From Roseibacterium beibuensis (GTDB taxonomy: Bacteria; Pseudomonadota; Alphaproteobacteria; Rhodobacterales; Rhodobacteraceae): DNA of 64,000 bases. A model generated the notes under the pieces. It was not told the DNA's origin and made no database searches. It worked only from the letters and a program-made list of their open reading frames with translations. This document shows positions 1 through 9,268 of the stretch, one piece after another (position 1 is the stretch's first letter; each line of letters opens with the position of its first letter). Both the position numbers and the translations under genes were made by a program. Where the stretch lies: contig NZ_BAABHW010000002.1 in assembly GCF_039542305.1 (NCBI RefSeq), positions 558,001 through 622,000 on the forward strand, read 5' to 3'.

Positions 1-1171
1 GCACGGCCACGACCTGCTTGCGTTCCGCATCGCCCAACTGGTCCTGCTTGGCGCGAACCTTGCCCAGAACAACGGGGTTCACCGCCTCCAGGTGCGAGGG
101 GTTGGCCGTCAGCGACAGGTGGACGGTGTTGCCGTCAAACTCCCGGTCGCTGGAAGCGCCGAGGTGGTATTTCACGTCGCCCGAGCCATCCACATCCTCG
201 GGCTTGAAGCTGCCGCCCTGGAACTCGTTGAAGATGGCGCGGTAGGGTTTCTGCATCACGTTGGCCAGAACCGACAGGCGGCCCCGGTGCGGCATGCCGA
301 TGACGACCTCGTTCACGCCGAGCGCGCCGCCGCGCTTGATGATCTGCTCCATCGCGGGGATCAGCGACTCGCCGCCATCGAGGCCGAAACGCTTGGTGCC
401 CATGTACTTGACGTGCAGGAATTTCTCGAAGCCCTCGGCCTCGACCATCTTGTTCAGGATGGCCTTGCGCCCTTCGCGGGTGAAGGCGATTTCCTTGCCG
501 AAGCCTTCGATCCGCTCCTTCAGCCATGCGGCCTGCTCGGGGTCGGAGATGTGCATGTATTGCAGCGCGAAGGTGCCGCAATAGGTGCGCTTCACGATCT
601 CGGTGATCTGCCGGATCGAGGCGGTCTGAAGCCCCAGCACGTTGTCGAGGAAGATCGGGCGATCCAGGTCGGCCTCGGTGAAGCCGTAGGATTTCGGATC
701 GAGCTCGGGATGCGGGGTCTGGTCGCGCATGCCAAGCGGGTCGAGATCGGCCACGAGATGCCCCCGGATCCGGTAAGCCCGGATCAGCATCAGCGCGCGG
801 ATCGAGTCCAGCACGGCGCGCTGCACCTGTTGGTCGCTCAGCTCGACGCCTTTTTCGACCGCCTTTTCCTTGATCTTGCGGCCCGCTTCCTTGACCTCGG
901 CCTGCGCCGCCGGCCATTCGCCGGTCAGGGCGTTGGTCCAGTCATCGGCGGGCTGCGGCGGCCAGTCGGGGCGCGCCCAGGACGGGCCCTGCGCCTCGGC
1001 TTTCACGTCGATCTCGGAATCGCCCAGGGCTTCGAAGAACGCGCGCCAGCCCTCGTCCACCGCGGCGGGGTCGTTGGCGTATTGCGCGTAAAGCTGTTCG
1101 AGATAGGCGGCGTTGTGCCCCTGCATGAAGCTTGAGGCGTGGAACTGATCGTTGGGGCTTTGATCGGTCAT
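1..1171 (-). CDS. sucA: 2-oxoglutarate dehydrogenase E1 component (partial)
   Basis: E1 subunit of the 2-oxoglutarate dehydrogenase complex, a thiamine-diphosphate enzyme that decarboxylates 2-oxoglutarate in the TCA cycle and hands the succinyl group to the lipoyl domain of E2. Only about the first 390 residues are present; the gene runs off the left edge of the window. The ATG at 1171 sits behind a GGAGGAG ribosome site and gives the family N-terminus (MTDQSPNDQF, then LEQLYAQYANDPAAVDEGW). Around residues 290-300 the frame reads GMPHRGRLSVLANV, the start of the cofactor-binding domain. It lies downstream of sucC and sucD on the same strand, separated by two small membrane-protein genes, and is probably cotranscribed with them. 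Confidence 0.96.
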   Translation of the reverse strand, partial: MTDQSPNDQFHASSFMQGHNAAYLEQLYAQYANDPAAVDEGWRAFFEALGDSEIDVKAEAQGPSWARPDWPPQPADDWTNALTGEWPAAQAEVKEAGRKIKEKAVEKGVELSDQQVQRAVLDSIRALMLIRAYRIRGHLVADLDPLGMRDQTPHPELDPKSYGFTEADLDRPIFLDNVLGLQTASIRQITEIVKRTYCGTFALQYMHISDPEQAAWLKERIEGFGKEIAFTREGRKAILNKMVEAEGFEKFLHVKYMGTKRFGLDGGESLIPAMEQIIKRGGALGVNEVVIGMPHRGRLSVLANVMQKPYRAIFNEFQGGSFKPEDVDGSGDVKYHLGASSDREFDGNTVHLSLTANPSHLEAVNPVVLGKVRAKQDQLGDAERKQVVAV

Positions 1172-1238
1172 TTTTGCTCCTCCGGTGAGCGGGTCGCGGC
1201 CTGCGCGGTTGTTCCTGCACAGGCGCGGAATTCAAGGG

Positions 1239-1928
1239 TCAATCGGGTGTAGCCTGGGGCGGAATGATGAGTTGGGTCAGCAGGCCCTGGGACGCGGCCA
1301 ACGACGGGGTCATCGCGTCCTGCGGGGTCGAGACGGCGTAGAAGGCGAAGGTCGCGCCGGGCGTCGGGGTCGGCGTTTCGGGAATGGCGGCGCGGGTCAC
1401 GGCGCCGGCCTGATCGGTGTGGCCCGTCTCGGTCCAGATGGCCCACAGCTCAGACATCAGCGCGTCGTCGGGGCCGGTGGCCATCCAGCACAGGACGCGC
1501 TGACGGCCATCGGGCGCAAGATCGCCCCCGATGAAAAGCGTCTGTCCTTCGCGCTGCAACAGGTTGCGCCCGTCGGTCCGAGCGGCCCAATCGGCGCGTT
1601 GCGCCTGGCGCAGGCCCGCGGTTTCGGCGGCGGCGGGGTCGAACTCGACCACCAGCAGGGCCAGGAACGCGTCGCTCAGACGGTCGAGCGCCGGGCCGCG
1701 CGTGGCTTCGGGCACCGGCTGCCAGCCCATCGCCTGGAGGTCGGCGACGTAGCGGGCCGGATCGAAATGCGTGTCGAGGCAGGGTTCGAGGCTGCCGACC
1801 GTCGTGCCCTGGGCGCGCACCGGCAAGGCCATGAAGATCGCGACGGCCAAGGCCACCAGCGCCAGGGCGCCCAGCCCGTGCGCCGTGCGCCAGATCGCCG
1901 CCAGGGTTCGCTTCCGGTCGTCCCTCAT
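1239..1928 (-). CDS. Hypothetical exported or membrane-anchored protein
   Basis: A 229-residue protein that I do not recognise. Residues ~1-14 are charged and basic, followed by one hydrophobic stretch (~18-40) ending in PVRAQG, which looks like a signal peptide or a single membrane anchor; the rest is soluble with few charged repeats and two cysteines (SLEPCLDTHF and VLCWMATG). Its ATG overlaps the stop codon of the upstream DUF805 gene by four bases (ATGA), so the two are translationally coupled. It lies between sucD and sucA on the same strand, which suggests cotranscription with the TCA genes, but nothing in the sequence ties it to their enzymes. Confidence 0.75.
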   Translation of the reverse strand: MRDDRKRTLAAIWRTAHGLGALALVALAVAIFMALPVRAQGTTVGSLEPCLDTHFDPARYVADLQAMGWQPVPEATRGPALDRLSDAFLALLVVEFDPAAAETAGLRQAQRADWAARTDGRNLLQREGQTLFIGGDLAPDGRQRVLCWMATGPDDALMSELWAIWTETGHTDQAGAVTRAAIPETPTPTPGATFAFYAVSTPQDAMTPSLAASQGLLTQLIIPPQATPD

Positions 1929-2326
1929 GGCTGCGGCTCCTCTCCGTAGCTGTTGGGCCCTCTCGACCCGCCCGTGGCCAGAAGGATCATCAGGGCGTCG
2001 AGGCCCATGAACGACCCGCCGGGCTTGGTGCGGTCAGGCAGGCGGCGCACGCCCACGGCGACAAGCGGCAGGACCGTCAGGAAGAACCAGAAGCTGGTGA
2101 CCGGCAGAAGCTGGGCATGGATCGACAGCGGGTCGGCGAAGGCCTCGGCCAGGCGCGCGCCCGCCTGGCCGACAGGCGGCCAGAACAGCAAGAAGTCGAT
2201 CACGTAGGCCACGAGGGCACCCAGTGTCACGAAGAGGGAGAACCACCAGAATTCGGAGCGACACGCGCGGCCGTCAAAGGTCGTCGCCTTGGCAATGCAA
2301 GTGCGGATCGACTCCTTGAAGGTCAC
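1925..2326 (-). CDS. DUF805 family small membrane protein
   Basis: A 133-residue integral membrane protein of the DUF805 family, whose function is unknown. The start is a GTG at 2326 behind a very strong AAGGAGGA ribosome site; this gives the family-typical opening VTFKESIRTCIAKATTFDGR followed by the aromatic motif CRSEFWWFSLFV. Two or three membrane segments follow (residues ~28-48, ~75-95), then the RRLPDRTKPGGSF segment that corresponds to the RRLHD-type motif of the family. An in-frame ATG exists further upstream at 2449, but that extension would run into sucD and has no ribosome site. It overlaps the next gene by four bases. Confidence 0.85.
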   Translation of the reverse strand: MTFKESIRTCIAKATTFDGRACRSEFWWFSLFVTLGALVAYVIDFLLFWPPVGQAGARLAEAFADPLSIHAQLLPVTSFWFFLTVLPLVAVGVRRLPDRTKPGGSFMGLDALMILLATGGSRGPNSYGEEPQP

Positions 2327-2396
2327 ACGCGTCCTCCTTCTTGTCTTTCGGATCTGCCGAGCCCTCCTCTGGCCCGGCAGACCGGCCCGGACCGGA

Positions 2397-3278
2397 TCAG
2401 CCGATGGCCTGAACCACGGCCTCGCCCAGAGAGGCGGGGCTTTCGGCAACCACGATCCCGGCGGATTTCATCGCCTCGATCTTGTCCTCGGCGCCGCCCT
2501 TGCCGCCGGCGACGATGGCGCCGGCATGGCCCATGCGACGTCCCGGAGGGGCGGTGCGGCCCGCGATGAAGCCTGCGGTCGGCTTCCAGCGGCCCTTTTT
2601 CTTCTCGTCGGCGAGGAATTGCGCGGCTTCCTCTTCGGCCGAGCCGCCGATCTCGCCGATCATGATGATCGCTTGCGTCTCGTCATCGGCGAGGAACCAT
2701 TCCAGCACGTCGATATGCTCGGTGCCCTTGATCGGGTCGCCGCCGATGCCGACGCAGGTCGACTGGCCAAGGCCCACATCGGTGGTCTGCTTGACCGCCT
2801 CGTAGGTCAGCGTGCCCGAGCGGGAGACGACGCCGACCTTGCCGCGCTTGTGGATGTGGCCGGGCATGATGCCGATCTTGCAGGCGTCGGGCGTGATGAC
2901 ACCGGGGCAGTTCGGGCCGATCAGGACCGAGGACGACCCTTCCAGCGCGCGCTTGACCTTCATCATGTCGAGCACCGGGATGCCCTCGGTGATGCAGCAG
3001 ATCAGCTCCATCTCGGCGTCGATCGCCTCGAGGATGGAGTCGGCGGCGAACGGCGGCGGCACGTAGATGACCGTGGCGTTGGCCTCGGTCGCGTGCTTGG
3101 CTTCGTGCACCGAGTTGAAGACGGGCAGGTCCAGGTGGGTCATGCCGCCTTTGCCGGGTGTCACGCCGCCGACCATCTTGGTGCCGTAGGCGATGGCCTG
3201 TTCGGAGTGGAAGGTGCCCTGAGAGCCGGTGAAGCCCTGGCAGATGACCTTGGTGTTTTCGTCGACGAGGACTGCCAT
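2397..3278 (-). CDS. sucD: Succinyl-CoA synthetase subunit alpha
   Basis: Alpha subunit of ADP-forming succinyl-CoA ligase, which converts succinyl-CoA to succinate with substrate-level phosphorylation in the TCA cycle. The 293 residues match the usual length. The N-terminal CoA-binding Rossmann segment reads QGFTGSQGTFHSEQA, followed by GGVTPGKGG; the phosphohistidine lies near residue 250 in GRRMGHAGAIVAGG. The ATG at 3278 follows GGAG, which overlaps the TAG stop of the small gene upstream. It forms an operon with sucC, with one small ORF inserted between the two subunit genes. Confidence 0.97.
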   Translation of the reverse strand: MAVLVDENTKVICQGFTGSQGTFHSEQAIAYGTKMVGGVTPGKGGMTHLDLPVFNSVHEAKHATEANATVIYVPPPFAADSILEAIDAEMELICCITEGIPVLDMMKVKRALEGSSSVLIGPNCPGVITPDACKIGIMPGHIHKRGKVGVVSRSGTLTYEAVKQTTDVGLGQSTCVGIGGDPIKGTEHIDVLEWFLADDETQAIIMIGEIGGSAEEEAAQFLADEKKKGRWKPTAGFIAGRTAPPGRRMGHAGAIVAGGKGGAEDKIEAMKSAGIVVAESPASLGEAVVQAIG

Positions 3279-3289
3279 TGAGGAGTCTC

Positions 3290-3565
3290 CTATTCAAAAA
3301 CTGCGTTGGCAGCGTGCCAACATGTGAAGCAGAAGGCGGTGAAGGTCACTGCGCGCATCATCCAGACCTGCAAGCAAAGCATGATCGGGTTTTGCTGAAA
3401 GCGTTCCCAAGATCCCCAACCCATTCTGTCAGCGAATTCCTGTCGCCACTGCAAAAGGCTGCTTTCATCCCGTGTTTTCGCGGTTGCTTCTGTTGCCAGA
3501 AGAAGAAGCGCGAGAAAAACAAACGCGACGAATCCAACGGTTGCAGCGGCGACATGGTTTTCCAA
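3290..3565 (-). CDS. Hypothetical small membrane protein between sucC and sucD
   Basis: A 91-residue open frame that fits exactly between sucC and sucD. It would start with TTG at 3565, two bases after the sucC stop, using the GTGAAAGG at the end of sucC as its ribosome site, and its TAG stop overlaps the sucD ribosome site. The N-terminus is strongly hydrophobic (residues ~5-28, one membrane segment); the centre is aromatic and charged (LLQWRQEFADRMGWGSWERF) and a second hydrophobic segment follows near residues 62-85. I do not recognise the family. Base composition is visibly lower in GC than both neighbours, which could mean recent acquisition or weak codon selection. The tight packing favours a real gene, but the TTG start and unknown family keep confidence moderate. 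Confidence 0.5.
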   Translation of the reverse strand: MENHVAAATVGFVAFVFLALLLLATEATAKTRDESSLLQWRQEFADRMGWGSWERFQQNPIMLCLQVWMMRAVTFTAFCFTCWHAANAVFE

Positions 3566-3567
3566 TG

Positions 3568-4761
3568 TTAGCCTTTCACCGCTTTCACGATCTTCTCGGC
3601 GGCGTCCGACAGGTCGTCGGCCGCGATCACGTTCAGGCCGGAGGATGCGATGATCTCCTTGCCCTTCTCGACATTGGTGCCTTCCAGGCGCACCACCAGC
3701 GGAACCTGAAGGCCCACTTCCTGCACGGCGGCGATGACGCCTTCGGCGATGATGTCGCAGCGCATGATCCCGCCGAAGATGTTGACGAGGATGCCCTTCA
3801 CGTTCTGGTCCGAGGTGATGATCTTGAACGCCTCGGTGACCTTTTCCTTGGTGGCGCTGCCGCCCACGTCGAGGAAGTTGGCCGGCTCGGATCCGTAGAG
3901 CTTGATGATGTCCATCGTCGCCATGGCCAGGCCCGCGCCGTTGACCATGCAGCCGATCTCACCATCCAGCGCGATGTAGTTGAGGTCGTACTTGGACGCT
4001 TCGAGTTCCTTGGCGTCTTCCTCGGTCTCGTCGCGCAGGTCGGCCACGTCGGGCTGACGGTAGAGCGCGTTGCCGTCGAAGCCCAGCTTGGCGTCGAGCA
4101 GCTTGAGGTTGCCATCGGTAGTGACGATCAGCGGGTTGATCTCGAGCATCTCCATGTCCTTCTCGGTGAAGGCCTTGTAGAGGCAGCCGAGGAGCGACAC
4201 GCATTGCTTGACCTGCGGCCCTTCCAGCCCGAGGGCGAAGGCGACGCGGCGGCCGTGGTAGGGCATGAAGCCCGTGACCGGGTCGATCGAGAAGTTCAGG
4301 ATCTTTTCGGGGGTCGAGGCCGCGACTTCCTCGATGTCCATGCCGCCTTCGGTGGAGGCGACGATCGAGATGCGGCTGGTCTGACGGTCGACGAGGAAGG
4401 CGAGGTAAAGCTCGCGCGAGATGTCGGAGCCATCCTCGATATAGACGCGGTTGACCTGCTTGCCGGCGGGGCCCGTCTGGTGCGTGACCAGGGTGCGGCC
4501 CAGCATCTTCTTGGCTTCCTCGGCGGCCTCTTCGACCGACTTGGCGAGGCGGACACCGCCCTTTTCGCCGGCGCTTTCCTCGACGAAGTGGCCCTTGCCG
4601 CGGCCGCCTGCGTGGATCTGCGCCTTGACCACCCAAATGGGTCCGTCGAGTTCGCCTGCGATGGTCTTAGCCTCTTCGGCCCGGGTCACGATGTGACCTT
4701 CGGAAACCGGGGCGCCGTAGTCGCGAAGCAGGGCCTTCGCTTGGTATTCATGAATGTTCAT
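3568..4761 (-). CDS. sucC: ADP-forming succinyl-CoA synthetase subunit beta
   Basis: Beta subunit of succinyl-CoA synthetase, carrying the nucleotide-binding ATP-grasp domain and the C-terminal CoA-ligase domain. The 397 residues match the family. It opens MNIHEYQAKALLRDYGAPVS and contains VVKAQIHAGGRGKGHFVEE in the ATP-grasp part; the C-terminal half has the SATKEKVTEAF segment and the GGIMRCDIIAEGV motif near residue 325. It is the first gene of a minus-strand operon sucC-small ORF-sucD. The ~180 bp between it and pepT carry two GTGATCAC palindromes (4871-4902), a likely control region. Confidence 0.97.
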   Translation of the reverse strand: MNIHEYQAKALLRDYGAPVSEGHIVTRAEEAKTIAGELDGPIWVVKAQIHAGGRGKGHFVEESAGEKGGVRLAKSVEEAAEEAKKMLGRTLVTHQTGPAGKQVNRVYIEDGSDISRELYLAFLVDRQTSRISIVASTEGGMDIEEVAASTPEKILNFSIDPVTGFMPYHGRRVAFALGLEGPQVKQCVSLLGCLYKAFTEKDMEMLEINPLIVTTDGNLKLLDAKLGFDGNALYRQPDVADLRDETEEDAKELEASKYDLNYIALDGEIGCMVNGAGLAMATMDIIKLYGSEPANFLDVGGSATKEKVTEAFKIITSDQNVKGILVNIFGGIMRCDIIAEGVIAAVQEVGLQVPLVVRLEGTNVEKGKEIIASSGLNVIAADDLSDAAEKIVKAVKG

Positions 4762-4870
4762 GAAACTGTCCCGTCACTGGTGCTAGTCGCCCAAGGCTTA
4801 AGCACAACCGCAACGCGCAATACAGGAGAAAACAGGCGCAAAGCCGTTTCAGCCGCGAAAAAGCGACATT

Positions 4871-4902
4871 TGTGATCACAGCTTGAAAAAGTGTGATCAC
4901 AC
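4871..4902 (-). promoter_or_regulatory. Paired palindromic operator upstream of sucC
   Basis: Two near-identical palindromes, TGTGATCACA at 4871-4880 and GTGTGATCACAC at 4891-4902, have centres exactly 21 bp apart (two helical turns). They lie about 110-140 bp upstream of the sucC start. The same core pair with the same 21-bp spacing occurs upstream of sdhC at 11527-11555. The inference is a shared dimeric regulator binding the same face of the helix; its identity is unknown. The form is compatible with a GntR- or CRP-type protein, but the sequence does not decide this. Confidence 0.6.
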
Positions 4903-4943
4903 GTTAGCGGCACCATCGGTATGCGGTGGCATACTGAAGCAAC

Positions 4944-6200
<1,257 letters not shown>

Positions 6201-6275
6201 GGGTCACCTTTGTCGTGGGATCGCCGCGATGAAGGGCGCGCGCGGGAGGGAAGTCAACCGGTCCGTCTCAACGAA

Positions 6276-6302
6276 AAAGGGCGGCCAACGGGGCCGCCCT
6301 TT
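6276..6302 (-). terminator. Rho-independent terminator after mdh
   Basis: An 11-bp stem (AAAGGGCGGCC pairing with GGCCGCCCTTT) with a five-base loop. Read on the minus strand it ends in a run of five T, so it terminates mdh transcription coming from the right and separates mdh from pepT. Confidence 0.85.
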
Positions 6303-6324
6303 GCAATTCTCTTGGATCGCCAGG

Positions 6325-7287
6325 TCAGGCGAGGGTTTCGTCGATGCCTTTGCAGGCGTCGACCAGGCCCTTCACGGCGTTGACCGAGTTGTCGAACATC
6401 GCCTGTTCGTCCTTGGTCAGCTGGATCTCGACGATCCGCTCGATCCCGCCCGCACCGATCACCGTGGGCACGCCCACGTAGAAGCCTTTCAGCCCGAACT
6501 GGCCGTCGCAATAGGCGGCGCAGGGCAGGACGCGCTTCTGGTCCTTGAGGTAGGCTTCGGCCATTTCGATGGCGGAGGTGGCAGGCGCGTAGAAGGCCGA
6601 GCCGGTTTTCAGCAGGCCGACGATCTCGGCGCCGCCGTCACGGGTGCGCTGGACGATGGCGTCCAGCTTGTCCTGCGTGGTCCAGCCCATTTCGACCAGG
6701 TCGGGCAGCGGGATGCCGGCGACGGTGGAATAGCGGACCGACGGCACCATCGTGTCGCCATGACCGCCCAGAACGAAGGCCGTGACGTCCTTCATCGAGA
6801 CGTCGAATTCCTCGGCCAGGAAGTGGCGGAAGCGTGCGCTGTCCAGCACACCGGCCATGCCGCAGACTTTCTCCGGCGGCAGGCCCGAGAATTGTTGAAG
6901 CGCCCAGACCATCGCGTCGAGCGGGTTGGTGATGCAGATGACGAAGGCGTCGGGGGCGTTGTCGCGGATGCCCTCGCCCACGGCCTTCATGACCTTGAGG
7001 TTGATGCCCAGCAGGTCGTCGCGGCTCATCCCCGGCTTGCGCGGCACACCGGCGGTCACGATACAGACATCGGCGCCCGCGATGTCGGCATAGTCGTTCG
7101 TGCCCTTCAGCTTGGCGTCGAATTTCTCGGACGGGCCGGATTCGGCGATGTCGAGTGCCTTGCCCTGGGGCGTGCCCTCGGCAATGTCGAAGAGGACGAC
7201 GTCGCCCAATTCCTTCAGCGCGGCGAGGTGGGCAAGCGTGCCACCGATCTGGCCTGCGCCGATCAGCGCAATCTTGGGTCTGGCCAT
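6325..7287 (-). CDS. mdh: Malate dehydrogenase (NAD-dependent)
   Basis: Oxidises malate to oxaloacetate with NAD in the TCA cycle; the LDH-like type found in alphaproteobacteria. The 320 residues begin MARPKIALIGAGQIGGTLAH at the ATG at 7287 behind GGAGAA; five extra upstream codons are open but would overlap the ribosome site. The NAD-binding glycine motif is GAGQIGG; the substrate arginines and catalytic histidine are in VPRKPGMSRDDLL (~residue 88), FRHFLAEEF (~152) and FVLGGHGDTMVPS (~175). It has its own terminator downstream. The malate it consumes is also the product of the thioesterase encoded at 8322-9197. Confidence 0.97.
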   Translation of the reverse strand: MARPKIALIGAGQIGGTLAHLAALKELGDVVLFDIAEGTPQGKALDIAESGPSEKFDAKLKGTNDYADIAGADVCIVTAGVPRKPGMSRDDLLGINLKVMKAVGEGIRDNAPDAFVICITNPLDAMVWALQQFSGLPPEKVCGMAGVLDSARFRHFLAEEFDVSMKDVTAFVLGGHGDTMVPSVRYSTVAGIPLPDLVEMGWTTQDKLDAIVQRTRDGGAEIVGLLKTGSAFYAPATSAIEMAEAYLKDQKRVLPCAAYCDGQFGLKGFYVGVPTVIGAGGIERIVEIQLTKDEQAMFDNSVNAVKGLVDACKGIDETLA

Positions 7288-7444
7288 GAGATTGTTCTCC
7301 AAGTCCCTCGTTGATATCGGCGCGAGGGGTAGCCGCCCGCCCCGCCTCGTGCAAGCCTGCTGCCGCGCGGCGGCGGATCAAAGCGCCCCGGGGGACAGGG
7401 AAATCCGGCATCAAGCGCCTGAAATCCCGCAGGAAAGGAAACCG

Positions 7445-8197
7445 ATGCCCGAAATTTGGGTGTTCGTCATCGCGGCGCTCGGGGCGCTTCTGGCGGGGGT
7501 GTCCAAGGGCGGCTTCGGCGCGGGTCTCGGCTTTGCCAGTTCCGCGATTCTCGCCATCGTGATCGACCCGGCGACGGCGCTGGCGCTGATGCTGCCGGTG
7601 CTGATGGTGATCGATCTGGCGACGCTCGGACCTTACTGGCGCAAGTGGCACACGCCCTCCGCCAAGGTCGTCATCCTCGGCTCGCTGCCGGGAATGGCGA
7701 TCGGCGCGGCGCTGTTTTCGGTGGTCTCGGCGGATGTGATCCGGGTGCTGATCGGGCTGGTGGCCGTGGCCTTCCCGCTGTTCCAACTGGCCCGGGCGCG
7801 GGGCTGGGTTTCGCCGAAACCCAAACCGTTCAACGCGAAGGCCGGGTTGGTTTCCGGCCTGGCCGTCGGGTTCACCTCGTTCATCAGCCATGCAGGCGGG
7901 CCGCCCCTGGCCGTTTTCATGTTGTCGCAGGAAGGCATCGGGAAGACGCAATACCAGGCCACGACGGTGATCGTGTTCTGGGTCGTGAATGCCATCAAGG
8001 CGGGAATCTACACGGCGATCGGGCTGTTCACCCTCTCGACCCTCGGGGTCAGCGCCGCGATGGTGCCCTTCGCGCTGGTCGGCACGTGGATCGGGGTCAA
8101 GGCGCATCGCCTGATTCCCGAACGGGCCTTTTTCCTTGTCACCTATCTCGGGCTGACGGCCACCGGGGCCAAGCTGTTGTTCGACGGGCTGACCTGA
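7445..8197 (+). CDS. TauE/SafE family membrane permease
   Basis: A 250-residue integral membrane protein of the TauE/SafE (DUF81) family, generally implicated in export of sulfite or sulfonate-type anions. The ATG at 7445 behind AGGAAAGGA gives MPEIWVFVIAALGALLAG followed directly by the family repeat motif SKGGFGAGLGF; the second half has the matching GFTSFISHAGGPPLAVFML motif. About seven to eight membrane segments are predicted by eye. It stands divergent from mdh and upstream of the malyl-CoA thioesterase gene; nothing links it to a specific substrate. Confidence 0.85.
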   Translation: MPEIWVFVIAALGALLAGVSKGGFGAGLGFASSAILAIVIDPATALALMLPVLMVIDLATLGPYWRKWHTPSAKVVILGSLPGMAIGAALFSVVSADVIRVLIGLVAVAFPLFQLARARGWVSPKPKPFNAKAGLVSGLAVGFTSFISHAGGPPLAVFMLSQEGIGKTQYQATTVIVFWVVNAIKAGIYTAIGLFTLSTLGVSAAMVPFALVGTWIGVKAHRLIPERAFFLVTYLGLTATGAKLLFDGLT

Positions 8198-8321
8198 TGG
8201 CGCCCGACCGGCTGCGCAACAATGTTTCTTCTGCAGTGCGGCATTTTTAACTTGATTTCGCGTCGGCAGCATGGTTCCTGACGCGCCAATGGTTGGCATA
8301 CAATGATATGCGGAGGGTCTC

Positions 8322-9197
8322 ATGGGACATCGCGCGCACCCGTACCGGTCGGTTCTCTATATTCCCGGGTCCAAGCCCCGGGCGCTGGAAAAGGCCAAGA
8401 CGATGGCCGTGGACGCGATCATCTTCGACCTCGAAGATGCCGTCGCGGCCGAGGAAAAGCCGAATGCCCGCAAGCTCTTGGCCGAGACGCTGGCGGCTGG
8501 CGGCTATGGGCCGCGCGCCCAGCTTGTCCGCATCAACGGGTTCGACACGGAATGGGGCAATGACGACCTCGATGCGATTGCCGCGATCGGGCCGCAGGCG
8601 ATTCTCGTGCCCAAGGTGAACAAGGCCACCGATATCGAGAAACTGGCCGACCGGCTGGACGCCCACCCCGAGACCGCGAACACGACGATCTGGGCGATGA
8701 TGGAAACCCCGATGGGCATCCTGAACGCGATGCATATCGCCGAGGCGCCGCGCATGGCGGGGTTCATCCTGGGCACGAACGATCTGGCCAAGGAATTGGG
8801 CAGCCGGACGCGCAGCGCGATGCTGACCTCGCTTCAGACCTGCCTTTTGGCGGCGCGTGCCCATGGCATCGTCTGCGTCGATGGCGTTTATAACGCGTTC
8901 CGCGACGAAGAGGGCCTGCGCGCCGAATGCGAAGAGGGCCGCGATTTCGGGTTCGACGGCAAGACGGTGATCCACCCCGCGCAGGTCGGCATCGCGAACG
9001 AGGTCTTTGCCCCCTCGGACGACGAGATCGACCTCGCCCGCCGCCAGATCGCCGCTTACGAAGACGCCGTGGCCGAGGGTCAGGCCGTGGCCGTGGTCGA
9101 TGGCAAGATCGTCGAGAACCTGCATGTCGACACGGCCCGCGCCACGCTTGCCAAGGCCCGGGCGATTGCCGAATTGGAGGCCGCCGAGGCCGCCTGA
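8322..9197 (+). CDS. mcl2: (3S)-malyl-CoA thioesterase
   Basis: Member of the HpcH/HpaI-CitE superfamily. The opening GHRAHPYRSVLYIPGSK, the segment FDLEDAVAAEEKP (metal site), LGTNDLAKELGSR and the C-terminal FDGKTVIHPAQ / DGKIVENLH motifs, with a length of 291 residues, fit the R. sphaeroides Mcl2 type, which hydrolyses (3S)-malyl-CoA to malate, rather than the longer Mcl1 lyase (~318 residues). Together with a malyl-CoA lyase it replaces malate synthase in organisms using the ethylmalonyl-CoA pathway. The neighbourhood mdh-mcl2-mch-sdh matches R. sphaeroides. The ATG at 8322 follows GGAGGG. A CitE-like lyase activity cannot be excluded from sequence alone. Confidence 0.87.
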   Translation: MGHRAHPYRSVLYIPGSKPRALEKAKTMAVDAIIFDLEDAVAAEEKPNARKLLAETLAAGGYGPRAQLVRINGFDTEWGNDDLDAIAAIGPQAILVPKVNKATDIEKLADRLDAHPETANTTIWAMMETPMGILNAMHIAEAPRMAGFILGTNDLAKELGSRTRSAMLTSLQTCLLAARAHGIVCVDGVYNAFRDEEGLRAECEEGRDFGFDGKTVIHPAQVGIANEVFAPSDDEIDLARRQIAAYEDAVAEGQAVAVVDGKIVENLHVDTARATLAKARAIAELEAAEAA

Positions 9198-9268
9198 CAT
9201 CTTGCTTGCGGCGGCCTGCCATGTCAGGTCCGCGGGACATGTCGTTCGGCAGCATCGGAGAGGTTACC

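Noticed and set aside
3278..3571. 97-codon plus-strand frame between sucD and sucC
   Set aside because: Antisense to the operon, Cys/Lys-rich low-complexity end, no promoter or ribosome site; the minus-strand frame fits the operon better.
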